A DNA stretch of 64,000 nucleotides from Cyanobacteria bacterium MAG CAR3_bin_5. Lineage in GTDB: Bacteria; Cyanobacteriota; Cyanobacteriia; PCC-6307; Cyanobiaceae. Positions 32,694 to 41,921 of the stretch are shown here, piece after piece; the first letter of the stretch is position 1; each line of letters begins with the position of its first letter. The translations under genes and the position numbers were made by a program. Under the pieces are notes generated by a model. The model ran no database searches. It was not told the origin of the DNA and worked only from the letters and a program-made list of their open reading frames with translations. The stretch covers positions 82,258 to 146,257 of the forward strand of contig JAPOTR010000012.1 in NCBI GenBank assembly GCA_026709085.1. Reading direction: 5' to 3'.

Positions 32694-33791
32694 TCAGCGA
32701 ACCTCGAATCCATGGTGAATGGCAGCCGCCAGTCCTTCCGCCTCCAAGGTAACACAGCGTTTCTTCCCCTCCCTATCTTCCTCAATGCGGTGGAACATCA
32801 ACTTTTCACCCAGCGCCCTATGAGCCGCCTCCATGCACTCGAAGCTATGGGTTGTTGCAAACACCTGGACCTGGGCACGTTCTGCTGCATCGGCAATGGC
32901 GCTCCACACTTTCTCCAAGACGGAATAGTGGATTCCGTTTTCTATCTCGTCCACCATAACAATACCACCAACTGCAGAAGATATGGCCAGAATGATTCTG
33001 GCCATTCGAGTCATTCCTTCTCCCATTATGGAAAGTGGCACCAACTCTGAAAGGCCAATATCACCCCAGATCATAGGATATCCTGCGACAGAATTTTCTT
33101 CTATGGCTTGTAAACGTGGTTCCATGATCTTTAGCGCATTGACCAGAAAAGATCCTTGCTTGCGTCTCCGTAGATCTCCTAAACGGGTGGCATCTTCACG
33201 TGGATTGTAACCTCGTGTAGAGAGAAACATTGCAAGAAAAGGATTATGACTAGACGGTGCTATTACCTGCATGCCGTCATTGGCCATATGAATATATCCT
33301 TCATTGATGACTTTGTCTGAATCTGAACTGTATAAGAGATGTAAGCTATCAGACCACACACTTTCTTGGCTTGTTACAAACATGCTTGGTGGAATTTCTA
33401 CAAGCTCTTTTGGAGAGTTATCAAGACTGGTGCCTTGAAGCGGTAACGCAACAGTGTTTTTCCGTTCAACTTTAATTATCAATTTCATGGTTTTGTGTAA
33501 TTTACTTTGACTATTTATTTCAATAGATTGATTTGAATTAAAGTGATAGAATAATGGTTTTAAGAGTGTCTCTCTCACGGCTACAGGTGTAACCAGTTCG
33601 CCAAAACCACGAAATGCATTCACCCTCAAGACGAGCTCTGGATTACCAATACCACACAATAAGAACAAAGCCTCAAAGACACTGGTCTTCCCAGAATTAT
33701 TCATCCCTGCTAAAAGATTAACGCGCCCCAGTTTCTCTATCTTGAGATGCTCAAAAAGACGGAAGTTACGGATTTCCAGGTTTTCAAACAT
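32694..33791 (-). CDS. AAA (AAA15/OLD-like) ATPase of a two-gene defence pair
   Basis: 365 residues. Walker A is AGMNNSGKTSVFEAL, the Q-loop region follows, and Walker B/D-loop is GIVMVDEIENGIHYSVLEKV. The switch-type end is VQVFATTHSFECMEAA. This is the ABC-like ATPase type found in OLD, PARIS and related systems. I choose the ATG at 33791 because GAGGAG sits six bases upstream; an ATG at 33797 has no spacing to that site. AT-rich compared with neighbours. The downstream partner is the frameshifted DUF3226 gene. Confidence 0.85.
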   Translation of the reverse strand: MFENLEIRNFRLFEHLKIEKLGRVNLLAGMNNSGKTSVFEALFLLCGIGNPELVLRVNAFRGFGELVTPVAVRETLLKPLFYHFNSNQSIEINSQSKLHKTMKLIIKVERKNTVALPLQGTSLDNSPKELVEIPPSMFVTSQESVWSDSLHLLYSSDSDKVINEGYIHMANDGMQVIAPSSHNPFLAMFLSTRGYNPREDATRLGDLRRRKQGSFLVNALKIMEPRLQAIEENSVAGYPMIWGDIGLSELVPLSIMGEGMTRMARIILAISSAVGGIVMVDEIENGIHYSVLEKVWSAIADAAERAQVQVFATTHSFECMEAAHRALGEKLMFHRIEEDREGKKRCVTLEAEGLAAAIHHGFEVR

Positions 33792-33917
33792 GGTCATCTC
33801 CTCAATGGGCTGAAGTTGAATCCTAGCAAAGCGTGCCCAGCTTGGCAAGGTGCGGGCTGGTGGTGTTCCATCGGCAGCGTCCTGGATCCCACCTGAAGAG
33901 CATCTGCCCACCTTTCA

Positions 33918-33976
33918 CCACTCACCCTTGGCAACGGGACAGCAGGGTTTGCTGTCCCGTTGCCAAGGGTGAGTGG
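33918..33976. terminator. 27-bp perfect inverted repeat
   Basis: Arms 33918-33944 and 33950-33976 are fully complementary over 27 bases (core CACTCACCCTTGGCAACGGG) with a loop of five bases (GGGTT). It lies between the end of the AAA/DUF4276 pair and the start of the AAA/DUF3226 pair, all on the minus strand. It has no T-run. A terminator separating the two cassettes is the simplest reading; a recombination or protein-binding site is possible. The rest of 33792-34126 shows no gene. Confidence 0.6.
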
Positions 33977-34126
33977 CTTGTCCGCCCCGGCGCTCAGCAG
34001 CGCAAGACAAGAAGCTCTGCCCTGGCTCCATCCAGAAACGGCGGCATCCGTGGTCATGGGGTCGGTTTGGTCGTTTCGGGCAGGTGAATTCTAGCAGAAG
34101 AGTGGAAGGACAGGTATCTCTGCTCC

Positions 34127-34744
34127 CTAGGCCAGCGCCTCGGTGACGGCCTGCCAAAACACCTGGAAGCTGGGGGAGCGATTTTCTGCTGGTTCCATGT
34201 GCTGGCCCATGGCGGTGGCCGTCTGCACCTTGGGTAATCCTTGCTTGCAATACCCTGCCTGCTTCAATACGCGCTCGAATGCCTCCCATGTGCCACCCTG
34301 AATAGCATCTGGCTTGCGGTAACGCTTACCCTTGGGAATTGTCTTCGATACCCTCGGAAAAGCCCTGCACACCGCTTGCCAATCCCCAAAATACCATGCT
34401 TCCAACTCTTCAATGGCGATCCGCGTCGCAACTTGCCACTGGGGACTGCCAGCAGCCTGTTTTGACTGAAGTTCTGCGTGGGTACAGGCTTCCTCAAGTC
34501 TGGACTTGAGTTGATCGCATTCGTCTTTATCCATATCCACAACTACTACAATGCGATGATCTTGTGGTAAAAATGAGGCATATCCCTTGAGTCGATTCTC
34601 AAGCTTACGGAGCAGCGCCTGTTTCCCTTGATGTGCATGGATTTGAAATGTACAGCCTGCGGGCAAGCATCGCCTGAGTAAAGGCGTAAGGAACGCCTCC
34701 ATGGAGCGTTCTTCAACCAGAAATTCAATGTGGGAAGTACCCAT
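34127..34744 (-). CDS. DUF4276 family protein (TOPRIM-like partner of ATPase)
   Basis: 205 residues. It opens with the strand IEFLVEERSMEAFLTPLL, which carries the acidic residue of TOPRIM folds, and continues with RIVVVVDMDKDECDQLKSRL (DxD-type motif) and RIAIEELEAWYFGDWQAV. This family sits beside AAA ATPases in many defence loci. ATG 34744 is preceded by GGAGGAGA with seven bases spacing and begins two bases after the ATPase stop. Intact, unlike the DUF3226 partner next door. Confidence 0.8.
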   Translation of the reverse strand: MGTSHIEFLVEERSMEAFLTPLLRRCLPAGCTFQIHAHQGKQALLRKLENRLKGYASFLPQDHRIVVVVDMDKDECDQLKSRLEEACTHAELQSKQAAGSPQWQVATRIAIEELEAWYFGDWQAVCRAFPRVSKTIPKGKRYRKPDAIQGGTWEAFERVLKQAGYCKQGLPKVQTATAMGQHMEPAENRSPSFQVFWQAVTEALA

Positions 34745-34745
34745 A

Positions 34746-35984
34746 TCAGGATCTCCTCCCATATTCCATGGGCATTCCTGCCCGGGTCAGTGGATCTCCC
34801 AAGCCAAAATGCCCTTCCATCCAAAGATCACCCAGTTGAGCGCCGGCCTCCATAAACTTCTGAACTCTTTCGTTTTGCCCCAGAGCACGACATTGGGTGT
34901 AGCCCTTCTCGTCACGCCACAGCACCCGCACCTCCTGGGGCTGTAGTGCGTTGAGGAAGAAGGGCGAGTGGGTGGTGACGAGGATCTGTGTTGCCCCAGC
35001 CGCCTCCCGGCACTCCTCCGCCAGCCCATGGAGCAGGCGGGGGTGAAGGAAGTTTTCCGGCTCTTCGATGCCGATAAAGGGCGGTGGAGCCGGATCGTTC
35101 AGCAACACCAGATAGGACAACATCTTGAGGGTGCCATCCGAAGCAAAGCGGGCCATCACCGGCTTTGAGAAAGGGGCATCCTTGATTTGCAGCAACAGCC
35201 TCCCGTCCGGCATGGGATCCGCTGTGACCTGCTCAATTTTCGGCACTCGCTCCCGGAGCCGCTGGAAAATCGACTCCAAACCATTGGGGTGCTCCTCCGA
35301 GAGATATTGAATCACGTTGGCGAGATTATCTCCCGTCTTGCTCAGTTGCTCCTGTGGTCCGGCTTCCGGTTGGCCCCTGGCATCTTCGGCTGAAAGGTAG
35401 GACACATGCCAGCCCATGATGAAATTCCGCAGCGCCACAATACGGGGATTCTCAGCCAGTTGGCCCAGAGTATTGACCGCAAGGGCATCTGGTGCGCTCA
35501 AGGGCACATCGATGCGAATGTCCTGATCGTCAGGCAACTCGCCCGAGATCACTTTGCCGATTCCTTTGGTGTAATCGAGAAACTTGAATGATCTTCCCTG
35601 TCTACCCCGTCTCCATTTGAGTGACTCGGACACAACAATAGGCCTGTTTCCAACCTCATCGACTTGAAGATGATAAGTAATCCGGGGCTTACCCGGCTGC
35701 TCTCTATAGGTGATTTCAATCAGAATAGGATCATCCGTCCCACGAGATTTCAGTTCCCGCGCCCTGCCGCGTTTTTCCCAGGCCCGACGCAGGCCGGTCT
35801 CAAAGCACTCCGCGAGGAAGGCAAAGACGTCAAACACCGTGGACTTGCCGCTGCCGTTGGGACCCAGCAGCACCGTTAGCGGTGTCAGGTTTTTAAGCTC
35901 AATATCCCGCAGAGCACGGAAATTCTGCACCTTGAGGCGCTCGATTCGCGGCGGACCTGGACACCTCCCTGTTGTCTGCCCCAT
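34746..35984 (-). CDS. AAA (AAA21/OLD-like) ATPase, partner of DUF4276
   Basis: 412 residues. Walker A is [18 protein letters not shown], the signature-like loop is [16 protein letters not shown], Walker B is [19 protein letters not shown] and the H-loop is [14 protein letters not shown]. The N-terminus begins with the usual [17 protein letters not shown] strand-helix. With the DUF4276 gene right after it (two bases between stop and start) it forms a complete ATPase-effector pair. Confidence 0.88.
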   Translation of the reverse strand: MGQTTGRCPGPPRIERLKVQNFRALRDIELKNLTPLTVLLGPNGSGKSTVFDVFAFLAECFETGLRRAWEKRGRARELKSRGTDDPILIEITYREQPGKPRITYHLQVDEVGNRPIVVSESLKWRRGRQGRSFKFLDYTKGIGKVISGELPDDQDIRIDVPLSAPDALAVNTLGQLAENPRIVALRNFIMGWHVSYLSAEDARGQPEAGPQEQLSKTGDNLANVIQYLSEEHPNGLESIFQRLRERVPKIEQVTADPMPDGRLLLQIKDAPFSKPVMARFASDGTLKMLSYLVLLNDPAPPPFIGIEEPENFLHPRLLHGLAEECREAAGATQILVTTHSPFFLNALQPQEVRVLWRDEKGYTQCRALGQNERVQKFMEAGAQLGDLWMEGHFGLGDPLTRAGMPMEYGRRS

Positions 35985-36083
35985 GGGACTGTCTCCTTTG
36001 CGGAAAAGCGCACGCCCTGGACATGCACTTCACCATGAAACCACAGTGGCGGACCTGGATGGTGGCTGGAGAAACAATGAGCA

Positions 36084-37088
36084 TCAGGGCATCTCCACCA
36101 GCAAATTGACGATCAGGCCAGTCATCAGGTCCTTATCTGCCGGTGCGCTTTCCGCCAGCAGCAGGGTGAGGGCTGTCAAGGTGCGGGGATCAGGCCGGTG
36201 CGGCACGTCCTCCTGTTGCAGGTAGAGGAGGAACAGGAGGGCGCCGATGCGTTTGTTTCCGTCGGTGAAAGGGTGGTCCTTGACGATGAAATAGAGCAGG
36301 TTCGCCGCCTTCTCTTCACGGCTGCGGTACAGGGGCTCGCCGAACATGGTCTGTTCGATATTGCCGAGAATGCCCGCCAGCGCCTCCCCACGCCGATTGC
36401 CGAAGAACCGCGTGGCCTGTCCCTTCATGGCAAGGTCCTGTCGGAAGGCGTCAATGGCGGCGATGACCTGATCAAGAGCCAGGGCGCTGGCAGCCGGTTT
36501 GGTGCTGGACGGCGCCTTCAGCCGGCCCTCGTCGTATGCCGCCAGCAGCCGCCAAGTGTGGGCATAGTCGGCGATGAGGTCCAGAACCGCCTGCCCTGTG
36601 TCGTCCACCAGCGCCTGGTTCCTGATGGTCCGGGCCAACAGGTTGACCGTGGCCTGCGCCTCGACCAAGCCCCGCTCCGCCAACCGCCGCTCGTTCAGGG
36701 TGAAGCCCCGCACCAGGTGTTCCCGCAGGGTGCGGGTGGCCCACTGGCGGAAGTACACGCCGCGCTTTGAATTGACCCGGTAGCCAACCGAGATGATGGC
36801 ATCCAGGTTGTAGTGCTTGAGAGAACGCCGCACCCGGCGCTGGCCTTCGGATTGAACTACTAAGAAATCCTTAGTAGTTGCCCCCTCATCCAGTTCGTCC
36901 TGCGCAAATACGTTGCGAAGGTGCATCAGCACGTTCTCCGATGAGGTGGCAAACACAGTCGCCATCTGCCGTTGCGTCAGCCAGACGGTTTCCTGCTCCA
37001 AGCGCACGTCTACACGCACGGCGCCGTCCGGCGTGTCGTAGACGACCACCTGGCCGCCGGGGGATGGGGTTGGGGGCTGGTTGCTCAT
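36084..37088 (-). CDS. RhuM family protein with C-terminal Fic/Doc domain
   Basis: About 334 residues from the ATG at 37088; in-frame starts further upstream exist. Residues 10-190 are the RhuM virulence-type domain (ETVWLTQRQMATVFATSSE, YNLDAIISVGYRVNSKRGVYF). The C-terminal half is a Fic/Doc domain with HPFTDGNKRIGALLF, the HxFx(D/E)GN-type catalytic loop. Fic enzymes transfer AMP or phosphate to targets; the fusion is common in bacterial defence or toxin loci but its target is unknown. The 286 bases upstream (37089-37374) show no gene. Confidence 0.85.
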   Translation of the reverse strand: MSNQPPTPSPGGQVVVYDTPDGAVRVDVRLEQETVWLTQRQMATVFATSSENVLMHLRNVFAQDELDEGATTKDFLVVQSEGQRRVRRSLKHYNLDAIISVGYRVNSKRGVYFRQWATRTLREHLVRGFTLNERRLAERGLVEAQATVNLLARTIRNQALVDDTGQAVLDLIADYAHTWRLLAAYDEGRLKAPSSTKPAASALALDQVIAAIDAFRQDLAMKGQATRFFGNRRGEALAGILGNIEQTMFGEPLYRSREEKAANLLYFIVKDHPFTDGNKRIGALLFLLYLQQEDVPHRPDPRTLTALTLLLAESAPADKDLMTGLIVNLLVEMP

Positions 37089-37374
37089 GCTGGGGGAGCG
37101 CTCATGGGATGGCTTCTCCTGCCGTCTCCCTGTGGGTGAGGCAGGGTTGCCTGGGATGAGTTTGCCCACAGTGTGCTGCGAGAGGCGGGAAGGATGGGGG
37201 GTGGTAAATCCTTACAGTCAAATCATCAACTGTAGGTTGATAAGGCCGGGGTCATGGGCTGGGTAGGCAAAAGGGAACTCTGGGGAAGTAGGAGATCACG
37301 AGTCTGGGGGCAGCAGTGCATCGTTAGCCAGACGAGGGCCACCAATTCTCAGAGTTTGCATGGGCATTGACCCA

Positions 37375-40300
37375 TCAATTGCCCTCAATGATGGACCACA
37401 CCCGGTAATAACTGTCACCCCGCTTGCCGAGGGCATCCCGCCAGATCCCAGCGGTTGAGGCTCTAAGTTTTCCACGAGTGTCATTGAGTGATTCGCCTGA
37501 AGTTACACCGAGAGTAGTGGCAAGTGGCGCCGCTGCAGTTCTGGGCACCCCCAGCAGCCGCAGGGCCACTGCTTCATCTGAATTGACGCCGTAGTAGACC
37601 CAGGCGGGTAAGTTGCGGAGAGTTCGTTGCTCGTCCGCTGACATTGACTCCAGTTCCTTTTCTTTCACTGTGAGCGATTGTAAAGCAGCCAGACCCCACG
37701 ATGCTGTTTGCGTGATGTGGCCAAAAACATCACGGCAGCACTGTGTCATGGCGTTCACATTATCGGAATCCTTATTTTTCTTGAAGTATTCCTTTGCCAT
37801 CTCCGGCAGTGAACGACCTTGCACCCAATCGGCAATGATCCGTGCGAGGACGTCTCCGCCCTTCCGCCCGCCCTCAGCAAAGTCTTTAAGCTGTTGGCGG
37901 AGTTCAGGAACTTCAAGAAGAACACCCACCATGCGTTGAAGATTTGCCCGGCGCGATGTGAACAATTCTGGTGACCAGACTTCACCTGTTATCTGCGCCT
38001 CGCCAAGACGACGGAGAGTGTTAGATACAGACTCCCACGAGAATCCCGTTGTATCAACCAGCTTCAGCGGCTTTCCCTTGATTTTCTCGGCATAACGATA
38101 GACTCCATCCACGAGAGTATTGGCCAGTTCTCTGTGGCTCTTGCGAAGCTCTTGAAAGCCAAGAGTACCCCGGAGGACTTGCTCAACTTCAGCGGCAAAC
38201 CGCTCGTGGTCTCCGATCTGCCGATAAGTGTGGGCAAGGTACTGGAGAAACGACGACCACCCTGGCTTCCAAGACAGGGACTCTAGCTGAAGAAGTTCAC
38301 CTGCCTCCTTCAACTCTAAAACAAGATCAATAAGTGTGGAATTGAGTGCGCCAACTGATTTGCTAATGAACTGCTTGAGCTTCGTTGACTTTGCTTGATT
38401 GTTACCCGCCAACACGATAATTCCGAGATCACCTTGGTCAACACGACCGGCCCGCCCGGCGATGTTCCAAAAATCCTCGGGTGGCATGTCCTGACCGTAG
38501 GGATATTGATGGCTCGCAAACACGACGCCTGCAACGGGAAAATTGACGCCCTGGGCGATGGTGGTGGTGGCCACGAGAACCTTGAGCATCCCTTGCTCGG
38601 TCAGCCATTCGACCAACGTGCGCGTGTCTTCCGAAAGACCGGCGTGGTGAACCCCGATGCCGTAATCAAGGAGGGTAACCAGTGGAAAATCCTTGCCCAT
38701 CTCGTCTTCGAGAAAACACCGGATATGGGCCAGGTCTCCGCTTGACGTGTCGGCGCGGTTTTCTTCCACCTGCAACGCCTTGGCAACACCCCAACTGTTG
38801 CCTGGCTTGTCCACCAGCACAATCACCGTGCCCCGCTGCCGAAGAACCTGGGCAGTGGCGGCCGCCAGCTTTCCCGGTGAACCCGACACGTCGCACCGAC
38901 GCAGGTTGAGGAGCCGACCGTCTTGAAACTTCACCTCATCGGGAATGCGGAGCGTATCGCGGTTTGTGTGTTGCGTCACCAGTTGAATGGAAAAATCACC
39001 GCGCTTGACGCCTTTTACAGGCTCGGCAACGGCGATCACGCGATCATTTGGGCTCCAGTCGATAGCCAGCTCAACGGTCTTGTTGCTGTCGGGCGAGAGC
39101 CATTGGGCGATCTCGGCAGCGTTGGGGATGAAGGGGGTGAGCAGCAGGAATTGGGCGAACCGGCATTCCCGGTTCATGGTGGCGAGGAGCAACTCCAGCT
39201 TGAGCCCCCGCGCCGCTGCTGCAAGGTTGTGGGCCTCATCCACAACAACCAGCGTTAGCGGACGGCCAATTTTTGCCTCCCAGTCACCGCGAAGCATCAG
39301 GTCCAGCTTCTCTGGCGTTGTCACCAGAACGCGGAACTGCCGGTTCTTATCCTCGTCCGTGAGCATATTGGCTTCAATCCCGTCAACCTCCAGCGCCGGG
39401 CTCACCTTCTCCACCACCACGTCAAGTAGTGCAAAATCACGACGGAGCCGCACCGCAAGCTGATTCACCAGCGCCCGTGTGGGGGCCAGGTACGCCACCC
39501 AGCCACGCTCATGGTCAAACTGGTTGAGCGCCTGCAGGATGCGGAACTCTGCAATCAACGTTTTCCCGCTGGAGGTGGGAAGACTCACCACAACCGCCCG
39601 GTGGCCGGAGCCCAGTAACCCCTCCTCCCGTAGGGTGCGCCGCTGTGGGGGGAGCATCTCCAACATTGGCTGCGCTCGCTCTCTGGTAACAACGGACTGA
39701 ACAAACTTTGTGACGCGGGAGTTGACCGCACGGGTCACGGTCCAGATGCTGTTGTCAATCAGTGTGTGGGCCGTGCGCGCCAGCAGCCGCGCCCGCATCT
39801 CATGCTCTATCAACTGCCCCTTCGCAGCGGCGGCAACGGCCCGGTCAAACTGGGCTTCAATTTGTTGACGCACGTCAAAACGGCCATCAACGGCCCCCTG
39901 GGTAAGGTAGGCGCCAAGGATCTCGGCAGCCTTCGCCAAGTGATACTGGGACATCAACTCCCAGGCTGGACGCACGTCCTTGTTCCGTTCCGCCTCGGCA
40001 AGGAAGGCTGCCTCGCCGTCCTGCTGCCGGGCGCGAAGGCGAGCCACTGCGCTCTGCACCCCGTCCAGGTCATCCCAGCCCTGTTTTCGCAACAAGCGCA
40101 GCCAAACGTCCTGAATGGTGTGCTCAACCTGCAATCCCCAGTTCTCGACGGATGCCGGTGCAGGAAGCTGGACGTGGGTAAGGATACGACGAACATCAGC
40201 GCCACGGTCACCCAGAACCCCAAGGCACGCCACCCGCAAGACTTCCGCCACTCCCCCATGACAAGGAGGGGTAGGAAGCAGTGTCCGCGCCAGTTGGAAA

Positions 40301-40524
40301 GCCTGGGCTGCTGCTTCCCTTAATTCGTCCCCACCGTCGTCATCCAGAAGCATGGCAACGCGAAGCTCAAGCGCACTAACCACAAACCGCAGGTCATCAT
40401 CAGCCAAGCCTGACTCCACGGGAACACCAAGCGCCGAGCCAAGGCGGCGGCGGGTGGCCTCCTCGTATGCAGCCTGCAGCCGCTCGGCGCCAATGGACGC
40501 GCTGATCCAGGAGTCAGTTGGCAT
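37375..40524 (-). CDS. SF2 (Hel308/Ski2-like) helicase, HamB-like
   Basis: 1049 residues from ATG 40524. The first 300 residues are helical and unrecognised. The motor has Walker A in LPTSSGKTLIAEFRIL, motif II DEAH in LTLVVVDEAHNLAAAA, and the C-terminal RecA lobe with GIGVHHAGLSEDTRTLVEWL and FWNIAGRAGRVDQGDLG, the Ski2/Hel308 hallmark. It overlaps the small nuclease-like gene before it by 11 bases. This pairing (helicase about 1000 residues plus PD-(D/E)XK-type protein of 250-280 residues) matches Hachiman (HamAB) defence; other nuclease-helicase systems remain possible. Confidence 0.8.
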   Translation of the reverse strand: MPTDSWISASIGAERLQAAYEEATRRRLGSALGVPVESGLADDDLRFVVSALELRVAMLLDDDGGDELREAAAQAFQLARTLLPTPPCHGGVAEVLRVACLGVLGDRGADVRRILTHVQLPAPASVENWGLQVEHTIQDVWLRLLRKQGWDDLDGVQSAVARLRARQQDGEAAFLAEAERNKDVRPAWELMSQYHLAKAAEILGAYLTQGAVDGRFDVRQQIEAQFDRAVAAAAKGQLIEHEMRARLLARTAHTLIDNSIWTVTRAVNSRVTKFVQSVVTRERAQPMLEMLPPQRRTLREEGLLGSGHRAVVVSLPTSSGKTLIAEFRILQALNQFDHERGWVAYLAPTRALVNQLAVRLRRDFALLDVVVEKVSPALEVDGIEANMLTDEDKNRQFRVLVTTPEKLDLMLRGDWEAKIGRPLTLVVVDEAHNLAAAARGLKLELLLATMNRECRFAQFLLLTPFIPNAAEIAQWLSPDSNKTVELAIDWSPNDRVIAVAEPVKGVKRGDFSIQLVTQHTNRDTLRIPDEVKFQDGRLLNLRRCDVSGSPGKLAAATAQVLRQRGTVIVLVDKPGNSWGVAKALQVEENRADTSSGDLAHIRCFLEDEMGKDFPLVTLLDYGIGVHHAGLSEDTRTLVEWLTEQGMLKVLVATTTIAQGVNFPVAGVVFASHQYPYGQDMPPEDFWNIAGRAGRVDQGDLGIIVLAGNNQAKSTKLKQFISKSVGALNSTLIDLVLELKEAGELLQLESLSWKPGWSSFLQYLAHTYRQIGDHERFAAEVEQVLRGTLGFQELRKSHRELANTLVDGVYRYAEKIKGKPLKLVDTTGFSWESVSNTLRRLGEAQITGEVWSPELFTSRRANLQRMVGVLLEVPELRQQLKDFAEGGRKGGDVLARIIADWVQGRSLPEMAKEYFKKNKDSDNVNAMTQCCRDVFGHITQTASWGLAALQSLTVKEKELESMSADEQRTLRNLPAWVYYGVNSDEAVALRLLGVPRTAAAPLATTLGVTSGESLNDTRGKLRASTAGIWRDALGKRGDSYYRVWSIIEGN

Positions 40525-41314
40525 GGCTTCTCTCCCGCAAGAGCGCTGGCCACTGGGCAATGGGGACCGGCAAGTACCAGGCAAACAGTTCGACCCGGGT
40601 TGGCGCAGGCAACGTCAAGGCAAGCGCCTTGCCCCGCCCTTGCAGGTCCGCCTCATTGGGCTGGGTGTCCCGGATGAGCACGCCGACAATGACCAGCTTT
40701 TTGCCCTGTGACTCCAGGAAGCGCCTTACCGCCTCCTCATACATGCTGCGGTGGGGCTCACGGGAACAACGGGTGTGCAGCCATTGCAGCAGTGTCCGCT
40801 GGATATCGGGGTGCTTGGCGCTTCTTTCAATCTGCCACCTCATGCCGCTGCCACCAGACATGACGTTGGGCGGAGCCTTTGCCTCGGAGGAGGTTTTTAC
40901 TTCCCCGAAGGTGAGCCAGAGGGTGCCATCCAGCCTGCAGAACCCCACCAGATCGGCTCCCGGCAGGCTCGCCCGTGGGGTGCGGCGATCCCGCACCGTA
41001 TTCCATGGCCAGTGCATTTCATAGCCGGAGTCTTCCCGCAGCACACATTCCGCTAACGCCTCCCCGATTTCCCAGCCCTTGGGGTCCGGGACAGCACGCA
41101 GGAGACGCTCCACTTGCGCGGTGGCCATGTCCGTGGTGGCCAGCCCCCGCAGGTCCGCCGCAAAGCCTGATTCCTCGTCCGTCACCCGCCGCCCAACCAC
41201 GTCACGCAGGAACGCCGCAAAGCGTTTGCGGTCGTCCACAGCCTTGCCACACCAGGAAGCGCTGCCATGGGTGCCCGTGTAGCACTGCCTTGATGGGAGG
41301 GTGGTGGCTGGCAT
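40514..41314 (-). CDS. PD-(D/E)XK nuclease-like protein, HamA-like (DUF1837 type)
   Basis: 266 residues. The nuclease pattern is GADLVGF (D121), then E138 and K140 in WLTFGEVKTSSEA, with an acidic helix residue earlier (IGEALAECVL, E85). This fits HamA-type DUF1837 proteins, which carry a nuclease domain and act with HamB. The stop lies 11 bases into the helicase gene, so the two are coupled. The start at 41314 is the longest choice; GTG codons downstream could shorten it. Confidence 0.65.
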   Translation of the reverse strand: MPATTLPSRQCYTGTHGSASWCGKAVDDRKRFAAFLRDVVGRRVTDEESGFAADLRGLATTDMATAQVERLLRAVPDPKGWEIGEALAECVLREDSGYEMHWPWNTVRDRRTPRASLPGADLVGFCRLDGTLWLTFGEVKTSSEAKAPPNVMSGGSGMRWQIERSAKHPDIQRTLLQWLHTRCSREPHRSMYEEAVRRFLESQGKKLVIVGVLIRDTQPNEADLQGRGKALALTLPAPTRVELFAWYLPVPIAQWPALLRERSHAN

Positions 41315-41417
41315 CAGGTGGTCTTTTGCATCGGTTGGTTGGTGGTTTCTATGGCCAGTGTGGGTGGCTGGTGGAGGATGCCAAGAGAGTACCAGCCGCT
41401 GGAAGATAACAAATGCG

Positions 41418-41921
41418 TCATAGCAGTGATGTCCGATCCAGAATAAGCCTTACTTTTTCCTGTCGCAGCATCTTGTAGGGATTCATACAACGCAACCTCA
41501 AACCTTCGCAGACGTTTGGAATCTTGATGCTTTTGTTATTTCTGGAATAAACTTCATGGGTAACGACAATGTAGTCATGGACCAGCGCGTAAGCGATCAG
41601 ATAGTAGTCAGCTCCTCTAAAGAATTTTCGCAATGCTTCATTTTTGTATCCTTTACTGGTGGCCCAGCGGCTTACGACTTGCAATTTCTCCATCATCACA
41701 TCATCTTCTTCCAGGAAGAAATCATTACCACGTTCTCTGACCCAGGCAACCAAAGGCTTATCCTTCCTGATCTCTTCAGCAACCTTTCCAATGCTTGCCA
41801 CCAAACCTGACTGATTTTTCTCAATCAGCCAATCCCAAAAACCGGGACAAACGTCAAAGCCATACTCACGGTTACTGGCTTATATAAAAACGTTTGTATC
41901 AAGAAGGTATTTTGTCATCAT
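41418..41921 (-). pseudogene. DUF4411 (PIN-like) gene with early nonsense codon
   Basis: From ATG 41921 (overlapping the stop of the ImmA-type gene by four bases) the frame reads MMTKYLLDTNVFI, then TAA, then ASNREYGFDVCPGFWDWLIE and on to the end at 41418. The N-terminal YLLDTNVFI is the PIN-type metal-binding start of DUF4411, where glutamine is usual at the stop position, so CAA to TAA at codon 14 is the likely change. A shorter product from TTG/GTG near 41804 lacks the catalytic aspartate. Confidence 0.75.
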
